The notes beneath the pieces were generated by a model. The model had not been told where the DNA came from and searched no databases. It saw nothing but the letters and a program-made list of their open reading frames with translations. Below, piece after piece: positions 1-6,498 of a DNA stretch of 6,531 bases (its first letter is position 1; every line of letters starts with the position of its first letter). The translations under genes and the position numbers were made by a program. The DNA is from an uncultured Acidobacteriota bacterium (GTDB lineage Bacteria; Acidobacteriota; JAAYUB01), in NCBI GenBank assembly GCA_937925645.1, contig CALAMB010000070.1, forward strand, positions 1 through 6,531. The letters run 5' to 3'.

Positions 1-289
1 AGAAGAGGAGTTCGGCCAGGTTGAAATCGAGGGTGCGCACGTACATGTTGCAGATGGGACGGTCGATCATGTAGTCCCGGCCATGGAGCTTGCGCCGGCA
101 TCTGGCGTAGTGCTCGAGTTCCAGCCGGTCGCGGCTGTCGGGGCGGGCACCCTGGGCGTAGACGGTGAGCCAGACGGAGGAGCCGTCGTCGCCGCTCCGG
201 GGGAAAAGGGGGAGGATATACACATCCTCCCAGATGGTCCGGTCGTCGGACGAGTCCCAGACATGCGGGATGTAGTAGAGCCAGTTCAT
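1..289 (-). CDS. Unrecognised protein, N-terminal 96 residues (runs off the left edge)
   Basis: Reading the minus strand from an ATG at 289-287 gives 96 codons with no stop before the window edge. The protein begins MNWLYYIPHVWDSSDD and continues through WEDVYILPLFPRSGDDG and WLTVYAQGARPD to RTLDFNLAELLF. It is rich in Trp, Tyr and acidic residues. It has no signal peptide and no membrane segment in the visible part, so it is probably cytoplasmic. A ribosome binding site reading AAGGGGG (plus-strand 298-304) lies 8 bases before the ATG, which supports this start. A competing minus-strand frame (264-67) is low-complexity Ser/Thr/Pro and looks like a shadow. The gene is divergent from the TIR-NB-ARC-TPR gene, with about 175 bases between the two probable translation starts, so it could share control with it. 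I do not recognise the family, and no function can be assigned from this fragment. That it is coding is fairly sure: natural composition, a ribosome binding site and an uninterrupted frame. Confidence 0.72.
   Translation of the reverse strand, partial: MNWLYYIPHVWDSSDDRTIWEDVYILPLFPRSGDDGSSVWLTVYAQGARPDSRDRLELEHYARCRRKLHGRDYMIDRPICNMYVRTLDFNLAELLF
210..231. repeat. Inverted repeat inside the partial minus-strand gene
   Basis: The arms at 210-217 (GGGAGGAT) and 224-231 (ATCCTCCC) are perfect complements with a 6-base loop (218-223). In the minus-strand transcript the hairpin would form about 58-79 bases after the start codon. It may simply reflect codon choice (Glu-Asp-Val-Tyr-Ile-Leu-Pro). 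There is no T-run after it on either strand, so it is not an intrinsic terminator. Confidence 0.45.
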
Positions 290-2999
290 GGCGGCGTCCC
301 CCTTGGAAAATCAGGGCGTAGTTTGGCGGGGGCGGAAAATATCTCAACCCGGGGAAGATATCGGGCGGATCCGGAGCGATGGCGTTGACACACGGATTCC
401 GGGTGGTATATACCATTTCATTGAAAACGAAAGCGGGGCCGCATCGGGGCGGGAGGAGGATGACATCGCACGCATTTTCATCAGTTACAGCCATCGTGAC
501 CGGGCCTGGCTCGAGCGGCTGCAGGTTCATCTCAAGCCGCTGGAGCGGGCCGGCACCCTGGACCGCTGGGACGACACCCGCATTCAGGCAGGCGACTACT
601 GGCGGGATGAAATCCGGAGGGGCTTGCAGGCGGCCGATGCCGCGATCTTGCTGGTGAGCGCCGATTTCCTGGCTTCGGATTTCATCACCACCGAGGAACT
701 GCCCGAGCTCATCCGCGCGGAGAAAGACCGGGGCCTGCCCATCTTTGCGGTGGTGCTCAAGCCGTGCCGGATGGCCGGCACGGCGCTGGCGGAAATCCAG
801 ACCGTCCACCCCGTCAACCGGCCGGTGCTGCAGATGTCAGAGGCTGAGCAGGAATCCCTTTGGGCGAAGCTGGTCGATGAGCTCGAAGGGGCCCTGGCCC
901 GCCGGACCGCCGGGCACATGACCCATGACAACGGGCCGTCGGCCGGTGCGCCCGCCTGCCTCTGGAACGTGCCGCTGGAGCAGAATCCCTTTTTCGCCGG
1001 CCGGGAAGACCTGCTCGCCTCCCTGCGTCAGGACATGCTGGCGACGGGCCGCGCCGCCCTGACGGGACTGGGCGGGATCGGCAAGACCCAGATCGCCGTG
1101 GAGTATGCCACCCGCTACCGGGACCATTACCAACAGGTGTTTTGGACCCGCGCGGCGGCCGAGCCGGACCTGATCGCCGGCTTCGTGGAGATCGGCCGGC
1201 TCCTGAACCTGTCCGAGGCGCATGATTCCGACCACGGACGAACCGTTGCGGCGGTGCGGCGCTGGCTCGACGGGCATCGCGGCTGGCTGCTGGTGTTCGA
1301 CCACGCCGACCGGCCGGAGCTGCTCCGGGACTACCGGCCACGCAACCGCGAGGGCCACGTTCTGGCCACGTCGCGAAACCCGTCGCTGCAGTCGCTGGGC
1401 ATTCCCCAGCCCATTGCCGTGGAACAGATGACTCCCGACGAGGCGACGGCGTTTCTGCGGCGGCGAACCGCCCGCATCGCCGGCGACCCCCGCGAAGACC
1501 AGGCCGTCGAAGAGCTGGGCCGCGAGCTGGGGTACCTGCCCCTGGCGCTGGAGCAGGCGGCCGCCTACATCACCGCCAACCAGACGCGATTCGTCGATTA
1601 CCTGCGCGGCTATCGAAGCCGCCGCCTGGCCGTGCTCACCGCGGCGCCGGTGGCCGGAGAGTATCCGGAGTCGGTGGCCACCACCTGGGCGCTGAACTTC
1701 CGCGAGGTGTCGCAGAGCCCGCCGTCGGCCGAGTTGCTGCGTTTCTCCGCCTTCCTCTTCCCCGATGCCATCCCATTGGAGCTTATCGCCCGCGGCGCGC
1801 CGGATTTGGGACCCACCCTCGCGGCGGCGCTGGCCGGCGTCATGGAGGATCCCCTGCTGTTGGACGAGGCGCTGGAGCCGTTGCACCGCTACTCGCTCGT
1901 CCGCCGGAACGTGGCCGGACGCACCTACAGCATTCACCCCATCATGCAGGCCGTTCTGCTGGACAGCATGCCCGGCGAGGAACAGCGCATCTGGGTGGAG
2001 CGGGTGGTGCGCGCGCTCAAACGGACCTTCCCCCCGCCGGAGCCCGACCACTGGCCCGCCTGCGACCGGCTGCTGCCCCACGCCCAGGTCGTCGCCGGCC
2101 TGATCGAGAAATGGCGCCTCGATTTCCCCGAGGCCGGTTTCCTGCTCCTTGATGCGGGCGATTACCTGCGCCGCCGGGCCCGCTTCGCCGAGGCCGCCCA
2201 GATCCAGGGGCAGTTGTTGGCGCTGCGGGAGCGCCTGCTCGGGCCCGACCACTCGGCCGTGGCGGAGGCGCTGATCAGTTTGGCCAAACTCCACCGCAAC
2301 CAGGGCCGCTACAGCGACGCCGAGCCGCTCATGGAGCGGGCGCTGGCGATCATGGAGCGGGCCCACGGCCCGGCGCACCCCGCGGTGGCCCGCGGGTTGA
2401 ACACCCTGGCGGCGCTCCACGTTAATCTGGGGCGACTTGATGCGGCTGAACAGGTGGTCCGCCGCGGCCTGGCCATTTTCGAAGGATTGCCGGAAGCGGA
2501 CCCCGTGCTCCTGGCCAAGACACTGACGAACCTGGGCGGGATCCTCAAGGCGCGGGGCGATCTGGCCGGAGCCGAGGCCTGCCTCCGGCGCTCCCTGCAG
2601 ATCGAGGAGGCCGCGCTCGGCGCCGACAACCACCGCCTGACGGCCAACCTGACCCAGTTGGGTGACCTGTGCCGGATGCTGGGCCGCTTCGACGAGAGCG
2701 AGCGGTGTCTGCGCCGCGCCCTGCAACTGGACGAGGAAGCGCTGGGCGCCGATCACCCGGCCCTGGCCTGGAGCCTGTCCGGCCTGGCGGAACTGCACCT
2801 GGCGCAGGAGCGATTCGCCGACGCCGAGCCGTTGTTCCGGCGGAGCCTGGCGATCCGGGACAAGGCGTTCGGCGGGGACAACCCGCTGGTGGCCGAGTCG
2901 CTGGAGCGGTTGTCGGATCTTCTGCGGAGAATGGGGCGGGAGGGCGAGATCCCCGGATTAACGGCGCTTTCCGCCGGGAACGGCGGCGCCTCCCATTGA
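288..2999 (+). CDS. TIR-NB-ARC-TPR protein, NLR-like STAND ATPase, probable antiphage or abortive-infection sensor (start uncertain, likely near 465)
   Basis: The open frame from the ATG at 288 encodes 903 residues, but the true start is probably near codon 60 (base 465; promoter at 385-412, ribosome binding site at 451-459). Residue numbers here use the ATG at 288. The TIR domain spans about 61-205, with FISYSHRD (64-71), WDD (94-96), the strand AILLVS (119-124) and FLASDF before the ELP Glu137, which is the likely catalytic glutamate of TIR NADases. The NB-ARC module has an FAGRE start (236-240), Walker A GLGGIGKT (260-267), a Walker B-like LLVFDHAD (334-341) in which the usual second Asp/Asn is His339, a sensor strand HVLATSRN (357-364) and GYLPLAL (415-421). 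A winged-helix part ends in SIHPIMQAVL (548-557), the place of the MHD motif. About six 42-residue kinesin-light-chain-type TPRs fill roughly 615-885. In this family the TPRs sense a trigger, ATP-driven assembly activates TIR, and NAD+ is cleaved. That role is inferred here; the domain calls are secure. Confidence 0.9.
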   Translation: MAASPLENQGVVWRGRKISQPGEDIGRIRSDGVDTRIPGGIYHFIENESGAASGREEDDIARIFISYSHRDRAWLERLQVHLKPLERAGTLDRWDDTRIQAGDYWRDEIRRGLQAADAAILLVSADFLASDFITTEELPELIRAEKDRGLPIFAVVLKPCRMAGTALAEIQTVHPVNRPVLQMSEAEQESLWAKLVDELEGALARRTAGHMTHDNGPSAGAPACLWNVPLEQNPFFAGREDLLASLRQDMLATGRAALTGLGGIGKTQIAVEYATRYRDHYQQVFWTRAAAEPDLIAGFVEIGRLLNLSEAHDSDHGRTVAAVRRWLDGHRGWLLVFDHADRPELLRDYRPRNREGHVLATSRNPSLQSLGIPQPIAVEQMTPDEATAFLRRRTARIAGDPREDQAVEELGRELGYLPLALEQAAAYITANQTRFVDYLRGYRSRRLAVLTAAPVAGEYPESVATTWALNFREVSQSPPSAELLRFSAFLFPDAIPLELIARGAPDLGPTLAAALAGVMEDPLLLDEALEPLHRYSLVRRNVAGRTYSIHPIMQAVLLDSMPGEEQRIWVERVVRALKRTFPPPEPDHWPACDRLLPHAQVVAGLIEKWRLDFPEAGFLLLDAGDYLRRRARFAEAAQIQGQLLALRERLLGPDHSAVAEALISLAKLHRNQGRYSDAEPLMERALAIMERAHGPAHPAVARGLNTLAALHVNLGRLDAAEQVVRRGLAIFEGLPEADPVLLAKTLTNLGGILKARGDLAGAEACLRRSLQIEEAALGADNHRLTANLTQLGDLCRMLGRFDESERCLRRALQLDEEALGADHPALAWSLSGLAELHLAQERFADAEPLFRRSLAIRDKAFGGDNPLVAESLERLSDLLRRMGREGEIPGLTALSAGNGGASH
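385..412 (+). promoter_or_regulatory. Sigma70-type promoter for the TIR-NB-ARC-TPR gene
   Basis: A perfect -35 hexamer TTGACA lies at 385-390. A 16-base spacer follows, then TATATA at 407-412 (4 of 6 match to TATAAT). It is preceded by TGG (404-406), so the -10 is of the extended TGnTATA form. Transcription would start near 418-420. The only strong translation signal downstream is the GGGAGGAGG at 451-459, giving a leader of about 40 bases. The spacer carries a small dyad, CGGA-T-TCCG (393-401), that could be an operator, though it is short. If this promoter is used, the upstream ATG at 288 cannot be the start of the TIR protein. Confidence 0.55.
451..459 (+). promoter_or_regulatory. Strong Shine-Dalgarno site of the TIR gene
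   Basis: GGGAGGAGG is the strongest ribosome binding site in the left half of the window. It abuts an ATG at 460-462 that is out of frame with the TIR domain. In the TIR frame the nearest possible initiators are ATC at 465-467 (5 bases after the site) and ATT at 474-476. No ATG, GTG or TTG occurs in that frame between the TTG at 303 and the TIR core. The site therefore argues for initiation at about 460-465 and against 288, but leaves the codon unresolved. Confidence 0.6.
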
Positions 3000-3009
3000 A
3001 ACCAGTGGC

Positions 3010-3045
3010 TCGCCGGCCGGGGTGTGGAAGACTGCCGGCCGGCGA
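3010..3045. terminator. GC-rich hairpin between convergent genes, possible bidirectional transcription end
   Basis: The 11-bp arms 3010-3020 and 3035-3045 are perfectly complementary (core CGCCGGCCGG), with a 14-base loop. They sit in the 58-base gap between the TIR gene stop (2997-2999) and the minus-strand stop (3058-3060). This is the usual place for a shared terminator. No T-run follows on either strand, so it is not a standard intrinsic terminator. It could act with Rho or as a 3'-end stabiliser. Confidence 0.45.
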
Positions 3046-3057
3046 ACACAACCCAAA

Positions 3058-3786
3058 TTACTTGTCCAAGCCGGCGAGTTCGTAAGCCCGCTGGATCCGG
3101 TTGAAGGTTTCGGTGGTCAGCTCCGCAACGCTGAATGGCGTCTTCCCGGCCGAATCGATGTTGTTTTCCGCTCCCTCGAGCTGCTGCTCCGCCGCCTGAT
3201 ATGTCTCCTTGACCAGCCCGCCCTTCACGTTGCCGAGGCGTTTCTTGGCGTCCTTCAGAACCACGTCCTGGAGCAACTCCACCGTGACCTTTCGATACTC
3301 CTTCTCGGCGTGCTTGGCTTTCGCCCGCGCCTCCTTGACCTCGTCTTTCTCGCATTTCAGGCAAGCTTCGGAGAAGGATTTTTCCGCGTCCTTGAACGCC
3401 GTCTGCTTGAATATTTTTCCCCCGAACGCAAGCGCTTCCCGGCGGACGGTCAGCGTGTCCTTGAGCGCGGCGCGGGTCAACCCGGCGGCGTCGTCCGCCG
3501 CCTTCAGGGCGGCCATCGCCTGGTCGGCTTTCCGGCGGAGCTTGTCCGGCTTGTCGCCCTTCTTCGCCGCCTTCTGGTATTCGCTGAACAGCCTGTTGGC
3601 GGAGGCGAATTTCTTCGGTGCCAGGATGGCCACGTCGTCAGCCTTCGCCTGGGCGAACGCCGCTTCGACGGCTTGTTTTGCGTCGGCCGGGCGGGAGGTC
3701 TGGGCCGTGACGGCGGCCGTCAGGGCCAGCAGGCATCCGGCGGTCAGGGCGCATACCCACAGGAATCGTGCCGCGCGGTGCGTCAT
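3058..3786 (-). CDS. Exported helical protein with three related motifs (DUF4398-like), periplasmic
   Basis: The frame encodes 242 residues. MTHRAARF followed by a hydrophobic stretch (9-26) and VTA before Gln29 forms a signal peptide of the Sec/signal peptidase I type. Cys18 lies inside the hydrophobic stretch, so a lipobox is unlikely. The mature part is Lys/Ala/Glu-rich and almost wholly helical. Three stretches share a pattern of aromatic, two residues, Ala, then a hydrophobic residue seven after the aromatic: KFASANRLF (59-67), AFKDAEKSF (130-138) and TYQAAEQQL (195-203). This resembles the helical DUF4398-type modules found in periplasmic parts of OmpA-like envelope proteins, but no peptidoglycan-binding domain is present here. 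Cys142 and Cys145 form a CxxC pair in the second unit. The start has GGAGG (plus-strand 3791-3795) 4 bases upstream. The gene is convergent with the TIR gene and divergent from maeB. A structural or envelope scaffold role is only a guess; export and coding status are well supported. Confidence 0.85.
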   Translation of the reverse strand: MTHRAARFLWVCALTAGCLLALTAAVTAQTSRPADAKQAVEAAFAQAKADDVAILAPKKFASANRLFSEYQKAAKKGDKPDKLRRKADQAMAALKAADDAAGLTRAALKDTLTVRREALAFGGKIFKQTAFKDAEKSFSEACLKCEKDEVKEARAKAKHAEKEYRKVTVELLQDVVLKDAKKRLGNVKGGLVKETYQAAEQQLEGAENNIDSAGKTPFSVAELTTETFNRIQRAYELAGLDK

Positions 3787-3840
3787 GGCGCCTCCAATCC
3801 GGCAAGGTTTTCAAGACCGATGGTGGACAAAAACGGGGGT

Positions 3841-3866
3841 ATTGTACCACAACCGGCGACTGTCAG
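3841..3866 (-). promoter_or_regulatory. Extended -10 promoter for the exported-protein gene
   Basis: On the minus strand TACAAT (plus-strand 3841-3846) matches TATAAT at 5 of 6 and is preceded by TGG, an extended -10. CTGACA (plus-strand 3861-3866) resembles a -35, but the 14-base spacer is short, so the extended -10 may carry the activity. The transcript would start about 45-50 bases before the ATG at 3786. Confidence 0.45.
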
Positions 3867-3868
3867 GA

Positions 3869-3900
3869 GGCGCCGAACTCCCGGTGCGGCGTTCGGCGCC
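3869..3900. repeat. Perfect 10-bp inverted repeat between divergent promoters
   Basis: GGCGCCGAAC at 3869-3878 and GTTCGGCGCC at 3891-3900 are exact reverse complements with a 12-base centre (centre to centre 22 bp, about two helical turns). The repeat lies just upstream of the minus-strand promoter elements and about 30-50 bases upstream of the maeB promoter candidate. This position suits an operator for a dimeric regulator acting on one or both genes. It could also fold as a hairpin, but no T-run or gene end is beside it. Confidence 0.5.
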
Positions 3901-3930
3901 GGCCGCCGTCAGGTCCGGTTCAAATACTGC

Positions 3931-3959
3931 TTCCAAACCCGCTCCGGTTTCGATAGAAT
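3931..3959 (+). promoter_or_regulatory. Candidate promoter of maeB
   Basis: TAGAAT at 3954-3959 matches the -10 consensus at 5 of 6. At 17 bases upstream is TTCCAA (3931-3936), a poor -35 with 3 of 6 matches. A start near 3966 would leave a leader of about 50 bases to the maeB ATG. No better pair was seen in 3787-4014. A weak -35 would fit a promoter that needs an activator, but this is inference. Confidence 0.35.
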
Positions 3960-4014
3960 GCGTTTAGTCTTCATGTATTTCTGAACTATTCGTAGAGCCA
4001 CGCAAGGAGGCATT

Positions 4015-6273
4015 ATGTGCGCCAAGATCCGTGAGCAGGAAGCACTGGATTACCATTCACTCGGGCAGCCGGGCAAGATCGAGGTGGTCTCCTCCAAACC
4101 CTGTCTGACCCAGCGGGACCTGTCGCTGGCGTACACCCCCGGCGTCGCGATCCCCTGCCTGCACATCGAGAAAAACCCCGAGGACGTCTTCAAGTACACC
4201 AGCCGGGGCAACCTGGTGGCGGTGGTCTCCAACGGCACGGCGGTGCTGGGCCTGGGCGACATCGGCGCGCTGGCCGGCAAGCCGGTCATGGAGGGGAAGG
4301 GCGTCCTGTTCAAACGGTTCGCCAATATCGACGTGTTCGACATCGAGCTGGACACCCACGACCCGCAGGAGGTGATCCGCGCCGTCCAGCTCATGGAGCC
4401 CACCTTCGGCGGCATCAACCTGGAGGACATCAAGGCGCCCGAGTGCTTCCTCATCGAGGAGGAGCTCAAGCGGACCATGAACATCCCCGTCTTCCATGAC
4501 GACCAGCACGGCACCGCCATCATCGGCGGCGCCGCGCTCATCAACGCGCTGGAGATCGTCGAGAAGGACATCAGCAAGGTGCGCCTGGTCGTCTGCGGCG
4601 CCGGCGCCGCCGGCATCGCCTGCGCCAACATGTTCTGCGACTTGGGAGTCGTGCGGGAAAACATCGTCATGCTGGACACGAAAGGCGTCATCTACAAGGG
4701 CCGCAAGGAAGGCATGAATCCGTACAAGGAGATGTACGCCTCGACGACCACCGCCCGCACGCTGGCCGAGGTCATGGAGGGCGCCGACGTCTTCTTCGGC
4801 CTGTCGACGAAGGACATGGTTTCCAAGAAGATGGTCCAGTCCATGGCCAAGAACCCCATCATCTTCGCCATGGCCAACCCCGACCCGGAAATCACCTATC
4901 CGGACGCCAAGGACGCCCGCCCCGACGTGATCATGGCCACCGGCCGCTCCGACTACCCGAACCAGGTGAACAACGTGCTGGGCTTCCCGTTCATCTTCCG
5001 CGGCGCCCTCGACGTGCGGGCCACCAAGATCAACAACGAGATGAAGATCGCCGCCTCGCACGCTCTGGCCAAGCTGGCCAAGGAGGACGTGCCCGACTCG
5101 GTCATCAAGGCCTACGGCGGCATCAAGCTCACGTTCGGCCGCGAGTACATCATCCCGAAGCCGTTCGACCCGCGCGTGCTGCTCTATGAGGCGCCCGCCG
5201 TGGCCCAGGCGGCCATCGACACGGGCGTGGCCACCAAGCCGTACGATGACATCGAGAAGTACCGCGAGCAGCTCGAGATGATGCTGGGCTTCTCGAAGAA
5301 GGTCATGCGCGTGGTCATCAACAAGGCCAAGGAGAAGCGGCAGCGGATCGTCTTCCCCGAGGGCGAGGAGGACAAGATCCTGCGCGCCGCCCAGATCATC
5401 GTGGACGAAAGCATCGCCACCCCGGTGCTGCTGGGCAATCAGGAGGTCATCCAGAACAAGATCACCCAGCTGGGCCTGGATCTCCACGATTACGAGGTCA
5501 TCGATCCCCGGAAGTCCGACCGGGCGGAGTCGTTCGCTGAGCTGCTGGCCGAACGGCGCCGCTACAAGGGGATGACCCCCCGCACCGCCCGCAAGCTCAT
5601 GCAGGACCCGGTCTATTTCGGCTGCATGCTGCTGGACCAGGGCCTGGCCGACGGCCTGGTCTCCGGCGTGACCTGTTCCTACCCCGAGACCATCCGGCCG
5701 GCGCTGCAGATCATCGGCCTCAAGCCCGGCGCCAAGCGCGTGGCCGGCCTCTACATGATGATTCTCAAGGATCGGATCCTGTTCCTGGCCGACACCACCG
5801 TCAACCTCAATCCAACCGCCGAGGAGCTAGCCGAGATCGCGGTCATGAGCGCCGACGCCGCCCGCTACTTCGAAATCGAGCCGAGGGTGGCCTTCATGTC
5901 CTACTCCAACTTCGGCTCCGTGGTCAACGCCGACATCCAGCGGATCCAGAAAGCCGTGGAGCTGGCCCGCCAGGCGCGGCCCGACCTGATCATCGACGGC
6001 GAGATGCAGGCCGACACCGCGCTGGTGGCCGAGCTGGCCCAGCAGAACTTCCCCCATTCCAAGATCCAGGGCGATGCCACCGTGCTTATTTTCCCCGAGC
6101 TGTTCAGCGCCAACACCGCCTACAAGCTGGTCCAGCACCTGGGCAAGGCCGACGCCATCGGTCCGATCCTGCTGGGCATGCGCAAGCCAGTCAACGTGAT
6201 GCACCACAACGTGACCGTGGATGAGATCGTCAACCTGACCTCCATCACGGCGGTGGCCTCGAAGCACATGTAG
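4015..6273 (+). CDS. maeB: Malic enzyme with C-terminal phosphotransacetylase-like domain (MaeB type, probably NADP-dependent)
   Basis: The 752-residue protein catalyses oxidative decarboxylation of malate to pyruvate and CO2 with reduction of NAD(P), feeding pyruvate and reducing power into cytoplasmic metabolism. The length is close to E. coli MaeB (about 759). The malic enzyme part (about 1-425) shows the catalytic Tyr40 in LAYTPGVA, the lysine region MEGKGVLFK (92-100), metal-ligand motifs INLEDI (134-139) and HDDQHGTA (161-168), the Rossmann loop GAGAAG (195-200) and [16 protein letters not shown] (318-333). The phosphotransacetylase-like part (about 426-752) has [16 protein letters not shown] and [10 protein letters not shown]. 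In characterised MaeB proteins this part binds acetyl-CoA and tunes activity rather than making acetyl phosphate. AAGGAGG (4004-4010) 4 bases before the ATG fixes the start. The gene has its own terminator and no visible operon partner. NADP preference is by family only. No frameshift or missing catalytic residue is seen. Confidence 0.97.
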   Translation: MCAKIREQEALDYHSLGQPGKIEVVSSKPCLTQRDLSLAYTPGVAIPCLHIEKNPEDVFKYTSRGNLVAVVSNGTAVLGLGDIGALAGKPVMEGKGVLFKRFANIDVFDIELDTHDPQEVIRAVQLMEPTFGGINLEDIKAPECFLIEEELKRTMNIPVFHDDQHGTAIIGGAALINALEIVEKDISKVRLVVCGAGAAGIACANMFCDLGVVRENIVMLDTKGVIYKGRKEGMNPYKEMYASTTTARTLAEVMEGADVFFGLSTKDMVSKKMVQSMAKNPIIFAMANPDPEITYPDAKDARPDVIMATGRSDYPNQVNNVLGFPFIFRGALDVRATKINNEMKIAASHALAKLAKEDVPDSVIKAYGGIKLTFGREYIIPKPFDPRVLLYEAPAVAQAAIDTGVATKPYDDIEKYREQLEMMLGFSKKVMRVVINKAKEKRQRIVFPEGEEDKILRAAQIIVDESIATPVLLGNQEVIQNKITQLGLDLHDYEVIDPRKSDRAESFAELLAERRRYKGMTPRTARKLMQDPVYFGCMLLDQGLADGLVSGVTCSYPETIRPALQIIGLKPGAKRVAGLYMMILKDRILFLADTTVNLNPTAEELAEIAVMSADAARYFEIEPRVAFMSYSNFGSVVNADIQRIQKAVELARQARPDLIIDGEMQADTALVAELAQQNFPHSKIQGDATVLIFPELFSANTAYKLVQHLGKADAIGPILLGMRKPVNVMHHNVTVDEIVNLTSITAVASKHM

Positions 6274-6299
6274 CCCGCCGCGGCCCCGCTGCTTCACCC

Positions 6300-6332
6300 C
6301 GGCCGCCCCGCTCGCGGGGCGGCCGTTTTTTT
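6300..6332 (+). terminator. Intrinsic terminator of maeB
   Basis: An 11-bp GC stem (6300-6310 with 6315-6325, core GGCCGCCCCG) closes on the tetraloop CTCG and is followed directly by seven T (6326-6332). It begins 27 bases after the maeB stop codon. On the minus strand there is no T-run after the stem, so it acts rightward only. Confidence 0.95.
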
Positions 6333-6335
6333 GAC

Positions 6336-6398
6336 GGACATCGGACATCGGACATCGGACTTCGGACTTCGGACTTCGGACATAGGACATCGGAGATC
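6336..6398. repeat. Tandem heptamer array, 9 copies of GGAC(A/T)TC
   Basis: Nine head-to-tail 7-bp units run without gaps. The order is GGACATC three times, GGACTTC three times, GGACATA, GGACATC and GGAGATC. The array starts 4 bases after the terminator T-run. Variants lie in blocks, which suggests spread by slippage or unequal exchange. A minus-strand open frame runs through it and reads a Ser/Val/Arg-rich repeat, but that is not a credible gene. Confidence 0.95.
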
Positions 6399-6434
6399 GG
6401 TCTTCTCATAATTGATGAATCTACCTCACAGCCA

Positions 6435-6498
6435 ATTCACCGACTCACCGATTCACCGATTCACCGACTCACCGACTCACCGATTCACCGATTCACCC
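6435..6498. repeat. Tandem octamer array, 8 copies of A(T/C)TCACCG
   Basis: Eight head-to-tail 8-bp units, the last ending in C instead of G. The second base alternates T,C,T,T,C,C,T,T along the array. It is unrelated in unit sequence to the heptamer array 36 bases to its left. There are no spacers, so it is not a CRISPR. The remaining bases to 6531 show no gene; a TTGACA at 6523-6528 may be a -35 cut off by the window edge. Confidence 0.95.

Noticed and set aside
339..361. Short inverted repeat ATATCT / AGATAT upstream of the TIR promoter
   Set aside because: Only 6-bp arms with an 11-base loop; likely by chance, though it could be an operator for the divergent pair.
288..464. Codons 1-59 of the 288 frame as a real N-terminal extension of the TIR protein
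   Set aside because: No ribosome binding site precedes the ATG at 288, the segment overlaps a convincing promoter, and TIR proteins of this type usually begin just before the FISYSH strand. Kept as an open alternative.
837..2798. A 653-codon open frame on the minus strand opposite the TIR-NB-ARC-TPR gene
   Set aside because: It is Gly/Gln/Arg/Val-rich with no domain signal, and the plus strand carries clear TIR, NB-ARC and TPR motifs. Long antisense open frames are common opposite GC-rich genes.
3022..3984. A 320-codon plus-strand frame opposite the exported-protein gene
   Set aside because: The minus strand frame has a signal peptide, a ribosome binding site and natural helical composition; the plus frame has none of these.
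4057..5487. A 476-codon open frame on the minus strand opposite maeB
   Set aside because: Composition is an unnatural Asp/His/Leu/Val/Gly mix produced by the reverse complement of conserved malic enzyme codons.
5827..6390. Minus-strand frame whose first codons come from the heptamer array
   Set aside because: Its N-terminus is a translation of the tandem repeat and the rest is antisense to maeB and its terminator.
6336..6498. Possible CRISPR array
   Set aside because: Units are 7 and 8 bp, head to tail, with no unique spacers and no cas genes in the window.
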